DNA of 12,740 nucleotides from positions 1 through 12,740 of the forward strand of contig CALISH010000062.1 of NCBI GenBank assembly GCA_938041275.1. The letters are read 5' to 3'. Shown piece after piece: positions 1-7,216 of this stretch. The number at the start of each line of letters is the position of its first letter. The first letter of the stretch is position 1. The DNA is from an uncultured Solobacterium sp. (GTDB taxonomy: Bacteria > Bacillota_I > Bacilli_A > Erysipelotrichales > Erysipelotrichaceae). Under the pieces are notes generated by a model. The model did no database searches and was not told where the DNA came from. It worked only from the letters and a program-made list of their open reading frames with translations. The position numbers and the translations under genes are program-made.

Positions 1-600
1 GCTTGTTAGGCTATCGTTATTCTTAAGTGCTTTACGAATAGCTAGAGCGCTTGCGTTTTCAGAAATTTCTGGACTCAGATAACCGCTTGTACGTTGCACG
101 ATAACCGGTTGAATATTAGAGCCTTTTAAACATTTTAAATAAGAAACAGCTAGAATATCATTTGGTTCCATAGAACCTGTTAAAAGACTATATGCGCGAG
201 GGAAAGACATCCCCGTCTGCATACTTTCTCTTAAGTTATCCGGATTAAGAGATGTATCCGCAATCTCTTGCAAGTTTTCTAAATTTGCACACTCACTACC
301 AAAGGAGATATAGTCAACTTTGGCAATCTTTAAAAGTTCCACCGCACCATACGCAAACTTAGATGCACTTTGAGTTGCGTAGAAATAAGGTAATTCAATC
401 ACTAGGTCTACACCATTTTCAATGGCTGCCTTAGCACGTTTCCATTTATCGATGATTGCAGGTTCTCCACGTTGTACAAAATTACCAGACATAACAGCGA
501 TAACCATATCACAACCACTCAGTTTTCTCGCTTGTTCGATTTGATAGCGATGTCCATTATGGAATGGATTATACTCCGCTATGATTCCACATACTTTCAT
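1..600 (-). CDS. tmcAL: tRNA(Met) cytidine acetate ligase TmcAL, 5' part
   Basis: The minus strand reads open for 200 codons from an ATG at 600-598 to the window edge, so the C-terminal half (family length about 400 residues) is missing. The protein begins MKVCGIIAEYNPFHNGHRYQ; H14-N-G-H17 is the HxGH nucleotide-binding motif of the nucleotidyltransferase fold, and N11-P12-F13 is typical of the YlbM/TmcAL family. Further family segments are MSGNFVQRGEP and the SFGSE stretch. Family members activate acetate with ATP and acetylate C34 in the anticodon of elongator tRNA(Met), a cytoplasmic reaction. A Shine-Dalgarno AAAGGA (complement of 611-616) lies 10 bases upstream. In Bacillus, ylbM sits beside the yceD homologue and rpmF, and both are nearby here, although this copy is divergent. 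Identity is confident; the missing half cannot be checked. Confidence 0.93.
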   Translation of the reverse strand, partial: MKVCGIIAEYNPFHNGHRYQIEQARKLSGCDMVIAVMSGNFVQRGEPAIIDKWKRAKAAIENGVDLVIELPYFYATQSASKFAYGAVELLKIAKVDYISFGSECANLENLQEIADTSLNPDNLRESMQTGMSFPRAYSLLTGSMEPNDILAVSYLKCLKGSNIQPVIVQRTSGYLSPEISENASALAIRKALKNNDSLTS

Positions 601-655
601 TTCTCAAAATTCCTTTACAGTTGATATGATACAATGAAATCAATCAAACAAGAAA
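601..655. promoter_or_regulatory. Divergent promoter region with overlapping -10 boxes
   Basis: On the plus strand, TGA followed by TATGAT (625-630) forms an extended -10, with TTCTCA (601-606) as a weak -35 at 18 bases. On the minus strand, TATCAT (complement of 626-631) has TTCTTG (complement of 649-654) at 17 bases. Both give short leaders carrying a Shine-Dalgarno (AGAAAGGA at 650-657 for the plus gene). This is inferred from motif matches only. Confidence 0.45.
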
Positions 656-667
656 GGATATTTCTTT

Positions 668-1537
668 ATGACAGAGTTAATTTATAAAATCATTAAACCC
701 GAAACAGAAGTGAAGGCAACACTAGTTTGTGTACATGGTATGCAAGAACATCATGCTCGTTATATTTCCTTTGCAAGAGAATTATCGAAGCGGGGTGTAG
801 CAGTACTGATTTATGACTTGCCAGGTCATGGTGAAGCGTTTAAAGATGAATTAGGCTACTTTGCGGATCAAAATGGTGATGAAGTTTTGATTCAATCTGT
901 AGATACGATGGTAAAGAAGTTACATGCAGAATATCCAGATGTACCACACTTCTTATTTGGACATTCGATGGGTTCTATCATTGTTCGTTTATATCTTGAA
1001 CGTAATGATAACTTTACTGGTGTGATTCTTTGTGGTGCACCAAATTATCAACCTGCAGCTGGATTTGGTAAGAAACTTGCGCAGTTACTAGTCAAGATGA
1101 AAGGTCCTAAGGCAAAGACAAAACTCTTAACAGCACTGAGTGTTGGCTCCTTTAGTAAGGCTGTCAAGAACGCAAAGACACCAGTTGATTGGTTGTCCTA
1201 TAACGAAGAAAACGTAAAGAAATTCTTGAATGATGAATTATGTGGCGTACCATTTACAGATGCGGGTAACCGTGACTTATTTACAATGGTTTCACACTTA
1301 CATCATCCATTTACCGCAAAGAATCCATCTCTACCAATTCTATTTATCAGTGGTGAAGATGATCCATGTACGGGTGGAACGTTAGGATTAGTGGATAGTA
1401 TTTCGACATTACAGAAGAATGGATATGCAAATATCGAAAATATCACATTCCCGAAAATGCGTCATGAGATTTTCAATGAAAAGGAGAATCATCTTGTAAT
1501 CGAAGAGATGATTAAATTTATTAACCAGCATCAATAA
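668..1537 (+). CDS. Alpha/beta hydrolase, serine lipase/lysophospholipase-like
   Basis: A 289-residue cytoplasmic protein without signal peptide or membrane segment, of the Hydrolase_4 / serine aminopeptidase S33 type that includes monoglyceride lipases and lysophospholipases. Visible motifs are VHGMQEH (22-28, oxyanion-hole HG), YDLPGHG (49-55), the nucleophile elbow GHSMG (98-102, Ser100), the acid in SGEDDP (228-233, probably Asp232) and RHE with His266 as catalytic base. The full triad suggests an active enzyme; the substrate cannot be read from sequence, but the family mostly cleaves fatty acyl esters of glycerol or lysophospholipids. The ATG at 668 follows AGAAAGGA (650-657). It appears monocistronic, with weak terminator-like hairpins downstream and its own divergent promoter. 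A substrate-specific gene name is not justified. Confidence 0.85.
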   Translation: MTELIYKIIKPETEVKATLVCVHGMQEHHARYISFARELSKRGVAVLIYDLPGHGEAFKDELGYFADQNGDEVLIQSVDTMVKKLHAEYPDVPHFLFGHSMGSIIVRLYLERNDNFTGVILCGAPNYQPAAGFGKKLAQLLVKMKGPKAKTKLLTALSVGSFSKAVKNAKTPVDWLSYNEENVKKFLNDELCGVPFTDAGNRDLFTMVSHLHHPFTAKNPSLPILFISGEDDPCTGGTLGLVDSISTLQKNGYANIENITFPKMRHEIFNEKENHLVIEEMIKFINQHQ

Positions 1538-1596
1538 AATTTGAAACAAATATTTTCAGAAAGAAAAGGCTAAGAGGGTACCTTCCATCATTTTTT

Positions 1597-1615
1597 CGCT
1601 TTTGGAAGCGTTTTT
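1597..1615 (+). terminator. Short intrinsic terminator after the hydrolase gene
   Basis: Stem CGCTT (1597-1601), loop TTGG and AAGCG (1606-1610) are followed by five T (1611-1615). The stem is only 5 bp. A competing pairing is CTTCC (1582-1586) with GGAAG (1604-1608). A still weaker AT-rich hairpin, ATTTG/CAAAT, lies just after the stop codon at 1539-1551. Termination is plausible but not strong. Confidence 0.5.
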
Positions 1616-1629
1616 CGGGGGATATTTGA

Positions 1630-1657
1630 TTGACTTTGAAGTGCGGTTTGTTATAAT
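1630..1657 (+). promoter_or_regulatory. Strong sigma-A type promoter for yceD-rpmF
   Basis: TTGACT (1630-1635) and a perfect TATAAT (1652-1657) are separated by 16 bases, and TG at 1649-1650 makes an extended -10. The predicted start near 1664 leaves a leader of about 24 bases with Shine-Dalgarno GAGGAG (1676-1681). This is the best consensus promoter in the window, as expected for a ribosomal protein operon. Confidence 0.8.
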
Positions 1658-1687
1658 TTATAAGCGTTAACGAGCGAGGAGACTGCC

Positions 1688-2191
1688 GTGAAGTGGACAA
1701 AAACAGAGTTGCTGCGTGATTTGCAGAATGTAGATTTTGACGAAGATGTAGTAATAGGGAACGATGAACTGAAAAATGACACCGGTATCTTATCTGTTGA
1801 AGATGTTCATGTTGAAGGTCACGGTTATATCGATGATGAGGATGATCGCTTCTATGTTGATATGCATATTACAGGTACAATGATTTGTCCTGATGCTATT
1901 ACAAATGAACCGATTGAAGTTCCTCTAGATGTCGAAAGTCAAGAAACATATGTCTTTGAAGAAACTGATGAAGATGGGGTACGCCTCGTTACCAGTGAAG
2001 TCGTTGATCTGATGCCTGCAGTGATAGATGCTATCCTGCTGGAGGTACCACTTCAAGTGACTGAAGCAATAGAGGGTGAATATCCGCATGGCGATGGCTG
2101 GCAGATATTTACAGAAGCTGAGTATCAGGAAAGCCGGAAAGATCAATTGGATCCGCGTCTGGCAGGACTGAAGCAATTCAAAAATGAATAG
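1688..2191 (+). CDS. yceD: YceD family (DUF177) ribosome-linked protein
   Basis: A 167-residue acidic protein of the YceD/DUF177 family (YlbN in Bacillus). In E. coli the family is linked to accumulation of 23S rRNA; its biochemical role is unsettled. Supporting features are the central beta-rich region with TGTMICPDAITNEPIEV (about 63-79), which corresponds to the family's Cys-containing segment but keeps only one of the usual Cys residues, the strand pattern around QETYVFEE (85-92) and the C-terminal DPRLAGLKQF. The GTG at 1688 is preceded at 6 bases by GAGGAG. It lies 16 bases before rpmF, the near-universal yceD-rpmF pairing, and shares its promoter and terminator. Cytoplasmic, no membrane segment. 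Confidence 0.9.
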   Translation: MKWTKTELLRDLQNVDFDEDVVIGNDELKNDTGILSVEDVHVEGHGYIDDEDDRFYVDMHITGTMICPDAITNEPIEVPLDVESQETYVFEETDEDGVRLVTSEVVDLMPAVIDAILLEVPLQVTEAIEGEYPHGDGWQIFTEAEYQESRKDQLDPRLAGLKQFKNE

Positions 2192-2207
2192 TAGGAGGTG
2201 CTAGACA

Positions 2208-2366
2208 ATGGCTGTACAACAGAGAAGAAATTCCAAGACGAGAAAGAACAAGAGAAGAACACATTACAAGTTAAATGTACCTACACTCGTAAAGAATGCT
2301 GCAGGTGAATACGTTCGCCCACACCATGAAGGTTCTTACGTTAAGGAAACAACAGAATCCAAATAA
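2208..2366 (+). CDS. rpmF: Large subunit ribosomal protein L32 (bL32), zinc-free form
   Basis: A small 52-codon gene. The N-terminus MAVQQRRNSKTRKNKRRTHY is the characteristic basic start of bL32 (compare MAVP-x-RR-x-SK-x-x-KRRTH), followed by the LNVPTLV segment. The protein belongs to the exit-side part of the 50S subunit. It contains no cysteine, so it is the form lacking the CxxC zinc ribbon; the middle AAGEYVRPHH replaces it. At 52 residues it is a little shorter than the usual 56-60. Shine-Dalgarno AGGAGG (2193-2198) lies 9 bases before the ATG. It is cotranscribed with yceD and followed directly by an intrinsic terminator. Confidence 0.95.
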   Translation: MAVQQRRNSKTRKNKRRTHYKLNVPTLVKNAAGEYVRPHHEGSYVKETTESK

Positions 2367-2377
2367 GGTTGGAAATG

Positions 2378-2402
2378 AAGATGCTGAATTGGCATCTTTT
2401 TC
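2378..2402 (+). terminator. Intrinsic terminator of yceD-rpmF
   Basis: A perfect 7-bp stem AAGATGC (2378-2384) / GCATCTT (2392-2398) with loop TGAATTG is followed by a T-run ending at 2401. It lies 11 bases after the rpmF stop codon. Confidence 0.85.
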
Positions 2403-2404
2403 TA

Positions 2405-2433
2405 TTGCCATATAAGAGGTCGTTTGATAAAGT
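2405..2433 (+). promoter_or_regulatory. Promoter for rsmB and probably the downstream run
   Basis: TTGCCA (2405-2410) and TAAAGT (2428-2433) have a 17-base spacer, and TG at 2425-2426 gives an extended -10. It begins immediately after the rpmF terminator. The predicted start near 2440 leaves a short leader with Shine-Dalgarno AAGGAG (2445-2450) five bases before the ATG. Confidence 0.6.
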
Positions 2434-2455
2434 CTATTTGAATTAAGGAGTTCCT

Positions 2456-3673
2456 ATGAGTGTAAGAGCGGAAGTATTAAATATATTAGAGCGTGTATTT
2501 CGTCAAAATGGTTTTGCATCTTTACTTTTAAGAAGGGCAAATATCTCGAAAGAGGAGATGGGCCTTGCAAGTGAGATCATATATGGAACGATACGTAATA
2601 AAACACTATTAGAAGAACAATGGCGTCCATTTACCAAGCATGTTAAGCCAAGAGTTGCCGCATTACTTAATATGAGTGTGTATCAGTTATTATTTTTGGA
2701 TAGTATACCTTCCTATGCCGTCATTTTTGAGGCAGTAGAGCTTGCCGGTAAATCGGAGAAAGAGTTTGTAAATGCTGTTCTTCGCAAGGTACAGGCACAG
2801 GGTCTAAAAAAGCCTGAAGGAAATACGATTGAAGAACTTGCGGTATTAACTTCTCATCCACTTTGGATTTTGCAGTTATGGAAAGCTCACTATGGTTTTG
2901 AAACAATGAAGGAGATGGCTTTACATAATCAGGAACCATCTCTTGTCTATGGTAGAGTGAATACATTGAAGTGTAAGAAAACTGATATTGCTCAAATACC
3001 GGATGTACGTATGTTAGAGGATGATTGTTTCTTTTATGCAGGTGTTTTACAAAGGACTGAACTGTTTTTAAAGGGAATGGTTTTAATTCAAGATCGACAC
3101 TCACAAAAAGTAGTACGTAAACTGGATGTTTTACCTGGTATGCAGGTGTTAGATGCCTGTGCAGCACCAGGTACTAAAACGCAACAGATTGCTTGCTTGA
3201 TGAAGAATCAAGGTAAGATAGTTGCTACAGATTTGTATGAAGCTCGTTGTAATTTGATTGATGAATTAATGAATCGTACAGGAGTATCTATTGTTTGTGC
3301 AAAACAGAATGACGCAACAATCACAGGGAAATTTCCAAAAGAGAGTTTTGACCGTATTTTGATTGATGCACCTTGTTCTGGTCTAGGGGATTTATCCCAC
3401 AAGCCAGAGATTCGTTGGCATCTTGAGCCGACCTCTATCGATGAACTTGTGCGTACACAAGAAGCAATTCTGGATGCAAATGCGGAGTATTTACGTGTTG
3501 GTGGAATTCTTGTTTATAGTACTTGTACATTAAATCGTAAGGAAAATGAACAGCAGATTAAAAAGTTCTTAGTAAAACATACGAACTATGTTTTGCTAGA
3601 AGAAGAAACATTATTTCCAATGGCAGATGATGCGGATGGTTTCTATTACGCAAAATTAAAGCGTAACCAATAG
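2456..3673 (+). CDS. rsmB: 16S rRNA m5C967 methyltransferase RsmB
   Basis: A 405-residue protein with an N-terminal NusB-like RNA-binding domain (about 1-130) and a C-terminal SAM-dependent m5C methyltransferase domain. Motifs seen are the SAM-binding DACAAPGTKT (233-242), the conserved DAPCSGLG (304-311, Cys307) and YSTCTL (354-359, Cys357). In this family the TC-motif cysteine (Cys357) is the nucleophile that attacks cytosine C6 and the PC-motif cysteine (Cys307) releases the product. Both are present, so the enzyme should be active, methylating 16S rRNA at the position equivalent to C967 in E. coli. It starts a run of translation-related genes; rlmN begins 68 bases downstream with no clear terminator between. 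The NusB-like N-terminus favours RsmB over RsmF. Confidence 0.93.
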   Translation: MSVRAEVLNILERVFRQNGFASLLLRRANISKEEMGLASEIIYGTIRNKTLLEEQWRPFTKHVKPRVAALLNMSVYQLLFLDSIPSYAVIFEAVELAGKSEKEFVNAVLRKVQAQGLKKPEGNTIEELAVLTSHPLWILQLWKAHYGFETMKEMALHNQEPSLVYGRVNTLKCKKTDIAQIPDVRMLEDDCFFYAGVLQRTELFLKGMVLIQDRHSQKVVRKLDVLPGMQVLDACAAPGTKTQQIACLMKNQGKIVATDLYEARCNLIDELMNRTGVSIVCAKQNDATITGKFPKESFDRILIDAPCSGLGDLSHKPEIRWHLEPTSIDELVRTQEAILDANAEYLRVGGILVYSTCTLNRKENEQQIKKFLVKHTNYVLLEEETLFPMADDADGFYYAKLKRNQ

Positions 3674-3725
3674 GTTTAGTTGCGTTTGAAACATTGGATA
3701 ACATATCGAGAAATTAGTGTGATTG

Positions 3726-3734
3726 TGGTAATAT
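3726..3734 (+). promoter_or_regulatory. Extended -10 directly before rlmN
   Basis: TGG followed by TAATAT (3729-3734) forms an extended -10 without a good -35 (TCGAGA at the 17-base position). A transcript starting about 7 bases downstream would begin at or beside the rlmN ATG (3742). No Shine-Dalgarno is visible in the 30 bases before that ATG. Confidence 0.4.
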
Positions 3735-3741
3735 ATTAACT

Positions 3742-4782
3742 ATGCAAAGTATATATGATTTAAATATGAAGATGGCGACAGAAATGCTCGCCGAAAAGGG
3801 ACAAAAATCTTATCGTGCAAAGCAATTATTCCAATGGCTTTATCGTAAGCGTGTGGGTTCATTCCAAGAGATGACTGATATGCCTGCGAGTCTATTAGAA
3901 GAGCTTGCACAGGAATATTCAATTGAACCTGTAAAGGAAATTACACGTCAGGTTGCGCGTGATGGAACTACCAAATATCTTTTCCAGTTAGCGGATGGTT
4001 CCTCCGTTGAAACAGTATTGATGCATTTCCATTTTGGGGAAAGTTTATGTGTAACAAGTCAGCTTGGTTGTAATATGGGCTGTACTTTTTGCGCTTCTGG
4101 CTTATTAAAGAAACAGCGTGATTTAACAGCTGGCGAAATTGTTGGGCAAGTTATGTTTGTTCAAAAGGAATTAGATAAAATTGGTAAACGTGTTGATAAC
4201 GTTGTTATCATGGGTACAGGTGAACCATTTGATAACTATGATAATGTGATGCGTTTCTGTGAAATCATTAATAGTGACTTAGGTCTAGCAATTGGCGCAA
4301 GACATATCACAATTAGCACATGTGGTATCGTTCCACGTATTAAGGATTTTGCTAAGGGCCATTATCAATATAACTTGGCAATCTCTTTGCATGCACCAAA
4401 TGATGAATTGCGTCGTAAACTCATGCCTATTGATCAAGTATATCCTTTGGATGTCTTGATGGACGCATTGCATGAATATAGTGAAGGAAATAATCGTCGT
4501 ATTACATTTGAATACATCTTATTACATGGTGTGAATGATACAGATGCACATGCGATACAGTTAGCAAATTTGATTCGTGGTATGAATGCATATGTAAACC
4601 TGATTCCATACAATCAGGTCGATGAAAATGGGTATGTTTCTACAAATGAGAAAGTTGCATTACATTTCTATGATGTGCTCATGAAACATGGTGTAAAAGC
4701 TACCTTGCGTTCTAAACATGGCGATGATATTGATGCGGCCTGTGGTCAGCTTCGCGCAAAACATGAAAAGGGTAAACTTTAA
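3742..4782 (+). CDS. rlmN: Dual-specificity 23S/tRNA m2A methyltransferase RlmN
   Basis: A 346-residue radical SAM enzyme that methylates C2 of A2503 in 23S rRNA and A37 in some tRNAs. The 4Fe-4S cluster motif is C110-x3-C114-x2-C117 (GCNMGCTFC). The mechanistic cysteine pair is also present: Cys103, seven residues before the cluster as in E. coli Cys118, and Cys334 in DAACGQL near the C-terminus, equivalent to E. coli Cys355. Other family segments are GMGEP-like MGTGEPFDNYDNV and SLHAPND. The N-terminus QSIYDL...GQKSYRAKQLFQWLYRKRV matches a full-length start, and the frame has a stop at 3715 with no other start between. The start has no visible Shine-Dalgarno. prpC follows after 2 bases. 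RlmN is much more likely than Cfr because of context and typical housekeeping sequence. Confidence 0.95.
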   Translation: MQSIYDLNMKMATEMLAEKGQKSYRAKQLFQWLYRKRVGSFQEMTDMPASLLEELAQEYSIEPVKEITRQVARDGTTKYLFQLADGSSVETVLMHFHFGESLCVTSQLGCNMGCTFCASGLLKKQRDLTAGEIVGQVMFVQKELDKIGKRVDNVVIMGTGEPFDNYDNVMRFCEIINSDLGLAIGARHITISTCGIVPRIKDFAKGHYQYNLAISLHAPNDELRRKLMPIDQVYPLDVLMDALHEYSEGNNRRITFEYILLHGVNDTDAHAIQLANLIRGMNAYVNLIPYNQVDENGYVSTNEKVALHFYDVLMKHGVKATLRSKHGDDIDAACGQLRAKHEKGKL

Positions 4783-4784
4783 AC

Positions 4785-5534
4785 ATGAAATACTATGGAA
4801 TAACAGATAAAGGATTGGTGCGTAAAAGTAACCAAGATAGTTATGTCATTGCGACAAATGTAGCGGGTGAAGTATTTGCGATTGTTGCAGATGGTATTGG
4901 CGGAAATTTAGGTGGGGATATTGCCAGTAGAATGGCAGTAGCCCATTTTTCGCGTGTATTCTCTGAAACAGAACAATTTCAAAATGTGGATGAAGTGAAA
5001 CAATGGTTGAATCGTGAAGTGAAAATCTGCAATTCCGCAATCTTTGATTACGGTAAGCAACATGTTGATTTAAAGGGTATGGGTACAACACTATGTGCTG
5101 CTTTGATTACGCATATTGGTATCTTTATTGTAAATATTGGAGATTCTCGTGCATATGCTTGGTGGCATACAGGTAAGATGCAACAGTTGACGGTTGATCA
5201 TACTTTAGTTAATGACATGTTAATGCATCATGAGATTACACCTGAGGAAGCCAAAACTTTCCCACGTCGTAACGTGTTAACCAATGCTCTAGGTGTTTGG
5301 GAAGATGTAAAGTGTGATATTACACATCATATTGAAAAGATGGATGGCATTCTTTTATGCAGTGATGGCTTGCATGGATACGTACCTGAAAAGACGGTGT
5401 TACGCGTTGTGATTGATCCACATAAAGATCCTTCCTTACGTGCTCGTAAGTTAATTAAGCTAGCTTTAGAAGCTGGTGGTTTTGATAATACAACAGTCAT
5501 CTTATTAGACTTTGGCGGAGGCTACACACTATGA
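4785..5534 (+). CDS. prpC: PP2C-type Ser/Thr protein phosphatase PrpC
   Basis: A 249-residue soluble bacterial PP2C phosphatase. Metal-binding motifs run in order: SNQDSY (15-20, Asp18), VADGIGG (34-40, Asp36), GMGTTL (98-103), NIGDSRAY (117-124), LTVDHT (135-140), LCSDGLHGYV (191-200, Asp194) and GGFDNTTV (231-238, Asp234). All acidic ligands for the two metal ions are present, so it should be active. Family members dephosphorylate the partner PASTA kinase and its substrates. It starts 2 bases after rlmN, with only a weak AAAAGGG upstream, so translation is probably coupled to rlmN. Its stop overlaps the prkC start by 4 bases (ATGA), the usual phosphatase-kinase pairing. Confidence 0.95.
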   Translation: MKYYGITDKGLVRKSNQDSYVIATNVAGEVFAIVADGIGGNLGGDIASRMAVAHFSRVFSETEQFQNVDEVKQWLNREVKICNSAIFDYGKQHVDLKGMGTTLCAALITHIGIFIVNIGDSRAYAWWHTGKMQQLTVDHTLVNDMLMHHEITPEEAKTFPRRNVLTNALGVWEDVKCDITHHIEKMDGILLCSDGLHGYVPEKTVLRVVIDPHKDPSLRARKLIKLALEAGGFDNTTVILLDFGGGYTL

Positions 5535-7207
5535 ACAAAAAGAATGTAGTCGCTAATCGTTATGAAGTTGTACAGCATATTGGCCAAGGTGGTATGGCTG
5601 ATGTATTTTTAGCTATTGATACTATTTTAAATCGTCATGTCGCTATCAAGATTTTACGCTCTGATCAAAGTACAGATGCGATTAGTATCTTGCGTTTTGA
5701 ACGTGAAGCACAAGCTGCCACAACATTAGCACATCCAAATATTGTAGAAATCTATGATGTTGGTGAGTATAAGAATCATCATTATATCGTCATGGAATAT
5801 GTGGCTGGTAAGACGCTAAAGAAAGTGATTCGCGACCGAGCACCTTTATTGAATCTGGAAGCGGTCGATACGATGAAACAGTTAACTTCTGCAGTTGCGG
5901 AAGCGCATAAACGTGGCATTATTCATCGTGATATCAAACCACAGAATGTGATTGTTAAGTCTGATGGCTCGTTAAAGATTTTGGACTTCGGTATCGCAAC
6001 TGCCAAGGGTAGTGCACAATTAACACAAGCCAATAATGTTATGGGTTCAGTGCATTACTTGGCACCAGAACTTGCCAAGGGTGAGCCAGCATCTCCCCAA
6101 TCAGATATCTATGCTTTGGGAATTGTGTTCTATGAGATGTTAACGGGAGATGTTCCGTTTAAGGCTGATCAGGCTGTGCAGATTGCACTACAACACATGA
6201 GAGAGCCTATGCCGAGTGTACGCAAAGCAAATCCAAATGTTCCACAATCTGTAGAGAATATCATCATTCGTGCAACTGCGAAGAATCCTAAGCTGCGTTA
6301 TCAAAGCTGTGATGAGATGTTGAAAGACTTAGAGAAGTGCATGTTGCCAGAACATCAAAATGACAAACCGCTTAGTCTAAATGATCCAATTGATAAGACG
6401 CCAACGAAACAAGAAAAAGAAGACACAAAAGTAGGGATGACGAGAAGCACATCTCTTTCACGTGTTGCTAATAAACGCACTAAAATCTATGTCACTGCAA
6501 TCTTAGTGCTATTTGCGATGTTCGCGTTGATTGCTGGTTTATTTCTAGCAGGAATTCTTCCACCAAAGTCAAAGAATGTTACGGTTCCGAATGTATCAAA
6601 TATGGATATTGCACAAGCAACCACAGCTCTAGAGAATCAAGATCTTGAAGTTGATACGGATAATATTACATATCAATTATCGAAAGATAGTATCGAAGGG
6701 GTTGTCATTGGCACAGAACCTGCTAGCTCTAGTGAGGTAGAGCGTCATTCTAAAGTGAAACTCATCGTATCTAGTGGTGTTGGCGAAGAGATGCCAAATT
6801 ATGTTGGAAAAAATATTGATGATGTAAAGGCGTCACTCCCTTCTTCGATTCATTTAATTGAGAAAGAAGAACAGAGTGATAAGAAACCTGGAACGATTAT
6901 TCGTCAAGAAGGTGTTGCGGCTGGTGATCTCTATGATACAGCTGGTGAAACAGATGTAACACTATACTACGTACCATATGTAAAAGTTACAATTCCAGCA
7001 GATATCATTGGAAAACCGATTGAAGAAGCAACATCACAACTAGAAGCGATGGGAGTAACTGTTGTACGTGCACACCGTGATACATCTGCGTTATCACAAA
7101 GTGAAATTGATAAAATCAAAGTTGGTACTGTTATTGAAACGATGCCAGCTGCAGGTAGCGAATATACACAAAAAAAGGATAGTTATGTCACATTATACTT
7201 TTACTAA
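5531..7207 (+). CDS. prkC: PASTA-domain Ser/Thr protein kinase PrkC
   Basis: A 558-residue single-pass membrane kinase. The cytoplasmic N-terminal kinase domain (about 11-270) carries the glycine loop GQGGMADV (18-25), Lys40 in VAIK, Glu59 region of helix C, HRDIKPQN (132-139, Asp134), DFG (152-154) and the activation-loop end GSVHYLAPE (172-180). A hydrophilic juxtamembrane linker (about 275-317) leads to one transmembrane helix (about 319-343), then an external part with three PASTA repeats (about 349-415, 420-480 and 485-556), which in this family bind muropeptides or lipid II. Family members phosphorylate cell-wall, division and translation factors; in Bacillus the RsgA homologue CpgA is a substrate, and rsgA is the next gene here. 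Shine-Dalgarno GGCGGAGG (5514-5521) lies inside prpC. Confidence 0.95.
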   Translation: MNKKNVVANRYEVVQHIGQGGMADVFLAIDTILNRHVAIKILRSDQSTDAISILRFEREAQAATTLAHPNIVEIYDVGEYKNHHYIVMEYVAGKTLKKVIRDRAPLLNLEAVDTMKQLTSAVAEAHKRGIIHRDIKPQNVIVKSDGSLKILDFGIATAKGSAQLTQANNVMGSVHYLAPELAKGEPASPQSDIYALGIVFYEMLTGDVPFKADQAVQIALQHMREPMPSVRKANPNVPQSVENIIIRATAKNPKLRYQSCDEMLKDLEKCMLPEHQNDKPLSLNDPIDKTPTKQEKEDTKVGMTRSTSLSRVANKRTKIYVTAILVLFAMFALIAGLFLAGILPPKSKNVTVPNVSNMDIAQATTALENQDLEVDTDNITYQLSKDSIEGVVIGTEPASSSEVERHSKVKLIVSSGVGEEMPNYVGKNIDDVKASLPSSIHLIEKEEQSDKKPGTIIRQEGVAAGDLYDTAGETDVTLYYVPYVKVTIPADIIGKPIEEATSQLEAMGVTVVRAHRDTSALSQSEIDKIKVGTVIETMPAAGSEYTQKKDSYVTLYFY

Positions 7208-7211
7208 GGAG
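7206..7211 (+). promoter_or_regulatory. Shine-Dalgarno that fixes the rsgA start at 7217
   Basis: AAGGAG overlaps the prkC stop codon (7205-7207). An in-frame GTG at 7211 uses the last base of this site, so it cannot be the start; the ATG at 7217 stands 5 bases downstream and is the credible initiation codon. Confidence 0.85.
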
Positions 7212-7216
7212 TGCCT

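Noticed and set aside
1925..2176. Minus-strand open frame opposite yceD
   Set aside because: It lies wholly inside a well-supported gene and has no family-like sequence.
3742..4782. Cfr-type antibiotic resistance methyltransferase instead of RlmN
   Set aside because: Housekeeping operon context and sequence style match RlmN; no mobile element or unusual composition is near.
7211..7216. GTG start giving RsgA two extra residues
   Set aside because: The GTG overlaps the Shine-Dalgarno AAGGAG; the ATG at 7217 is correctly spaced and matches the family N-terminus.
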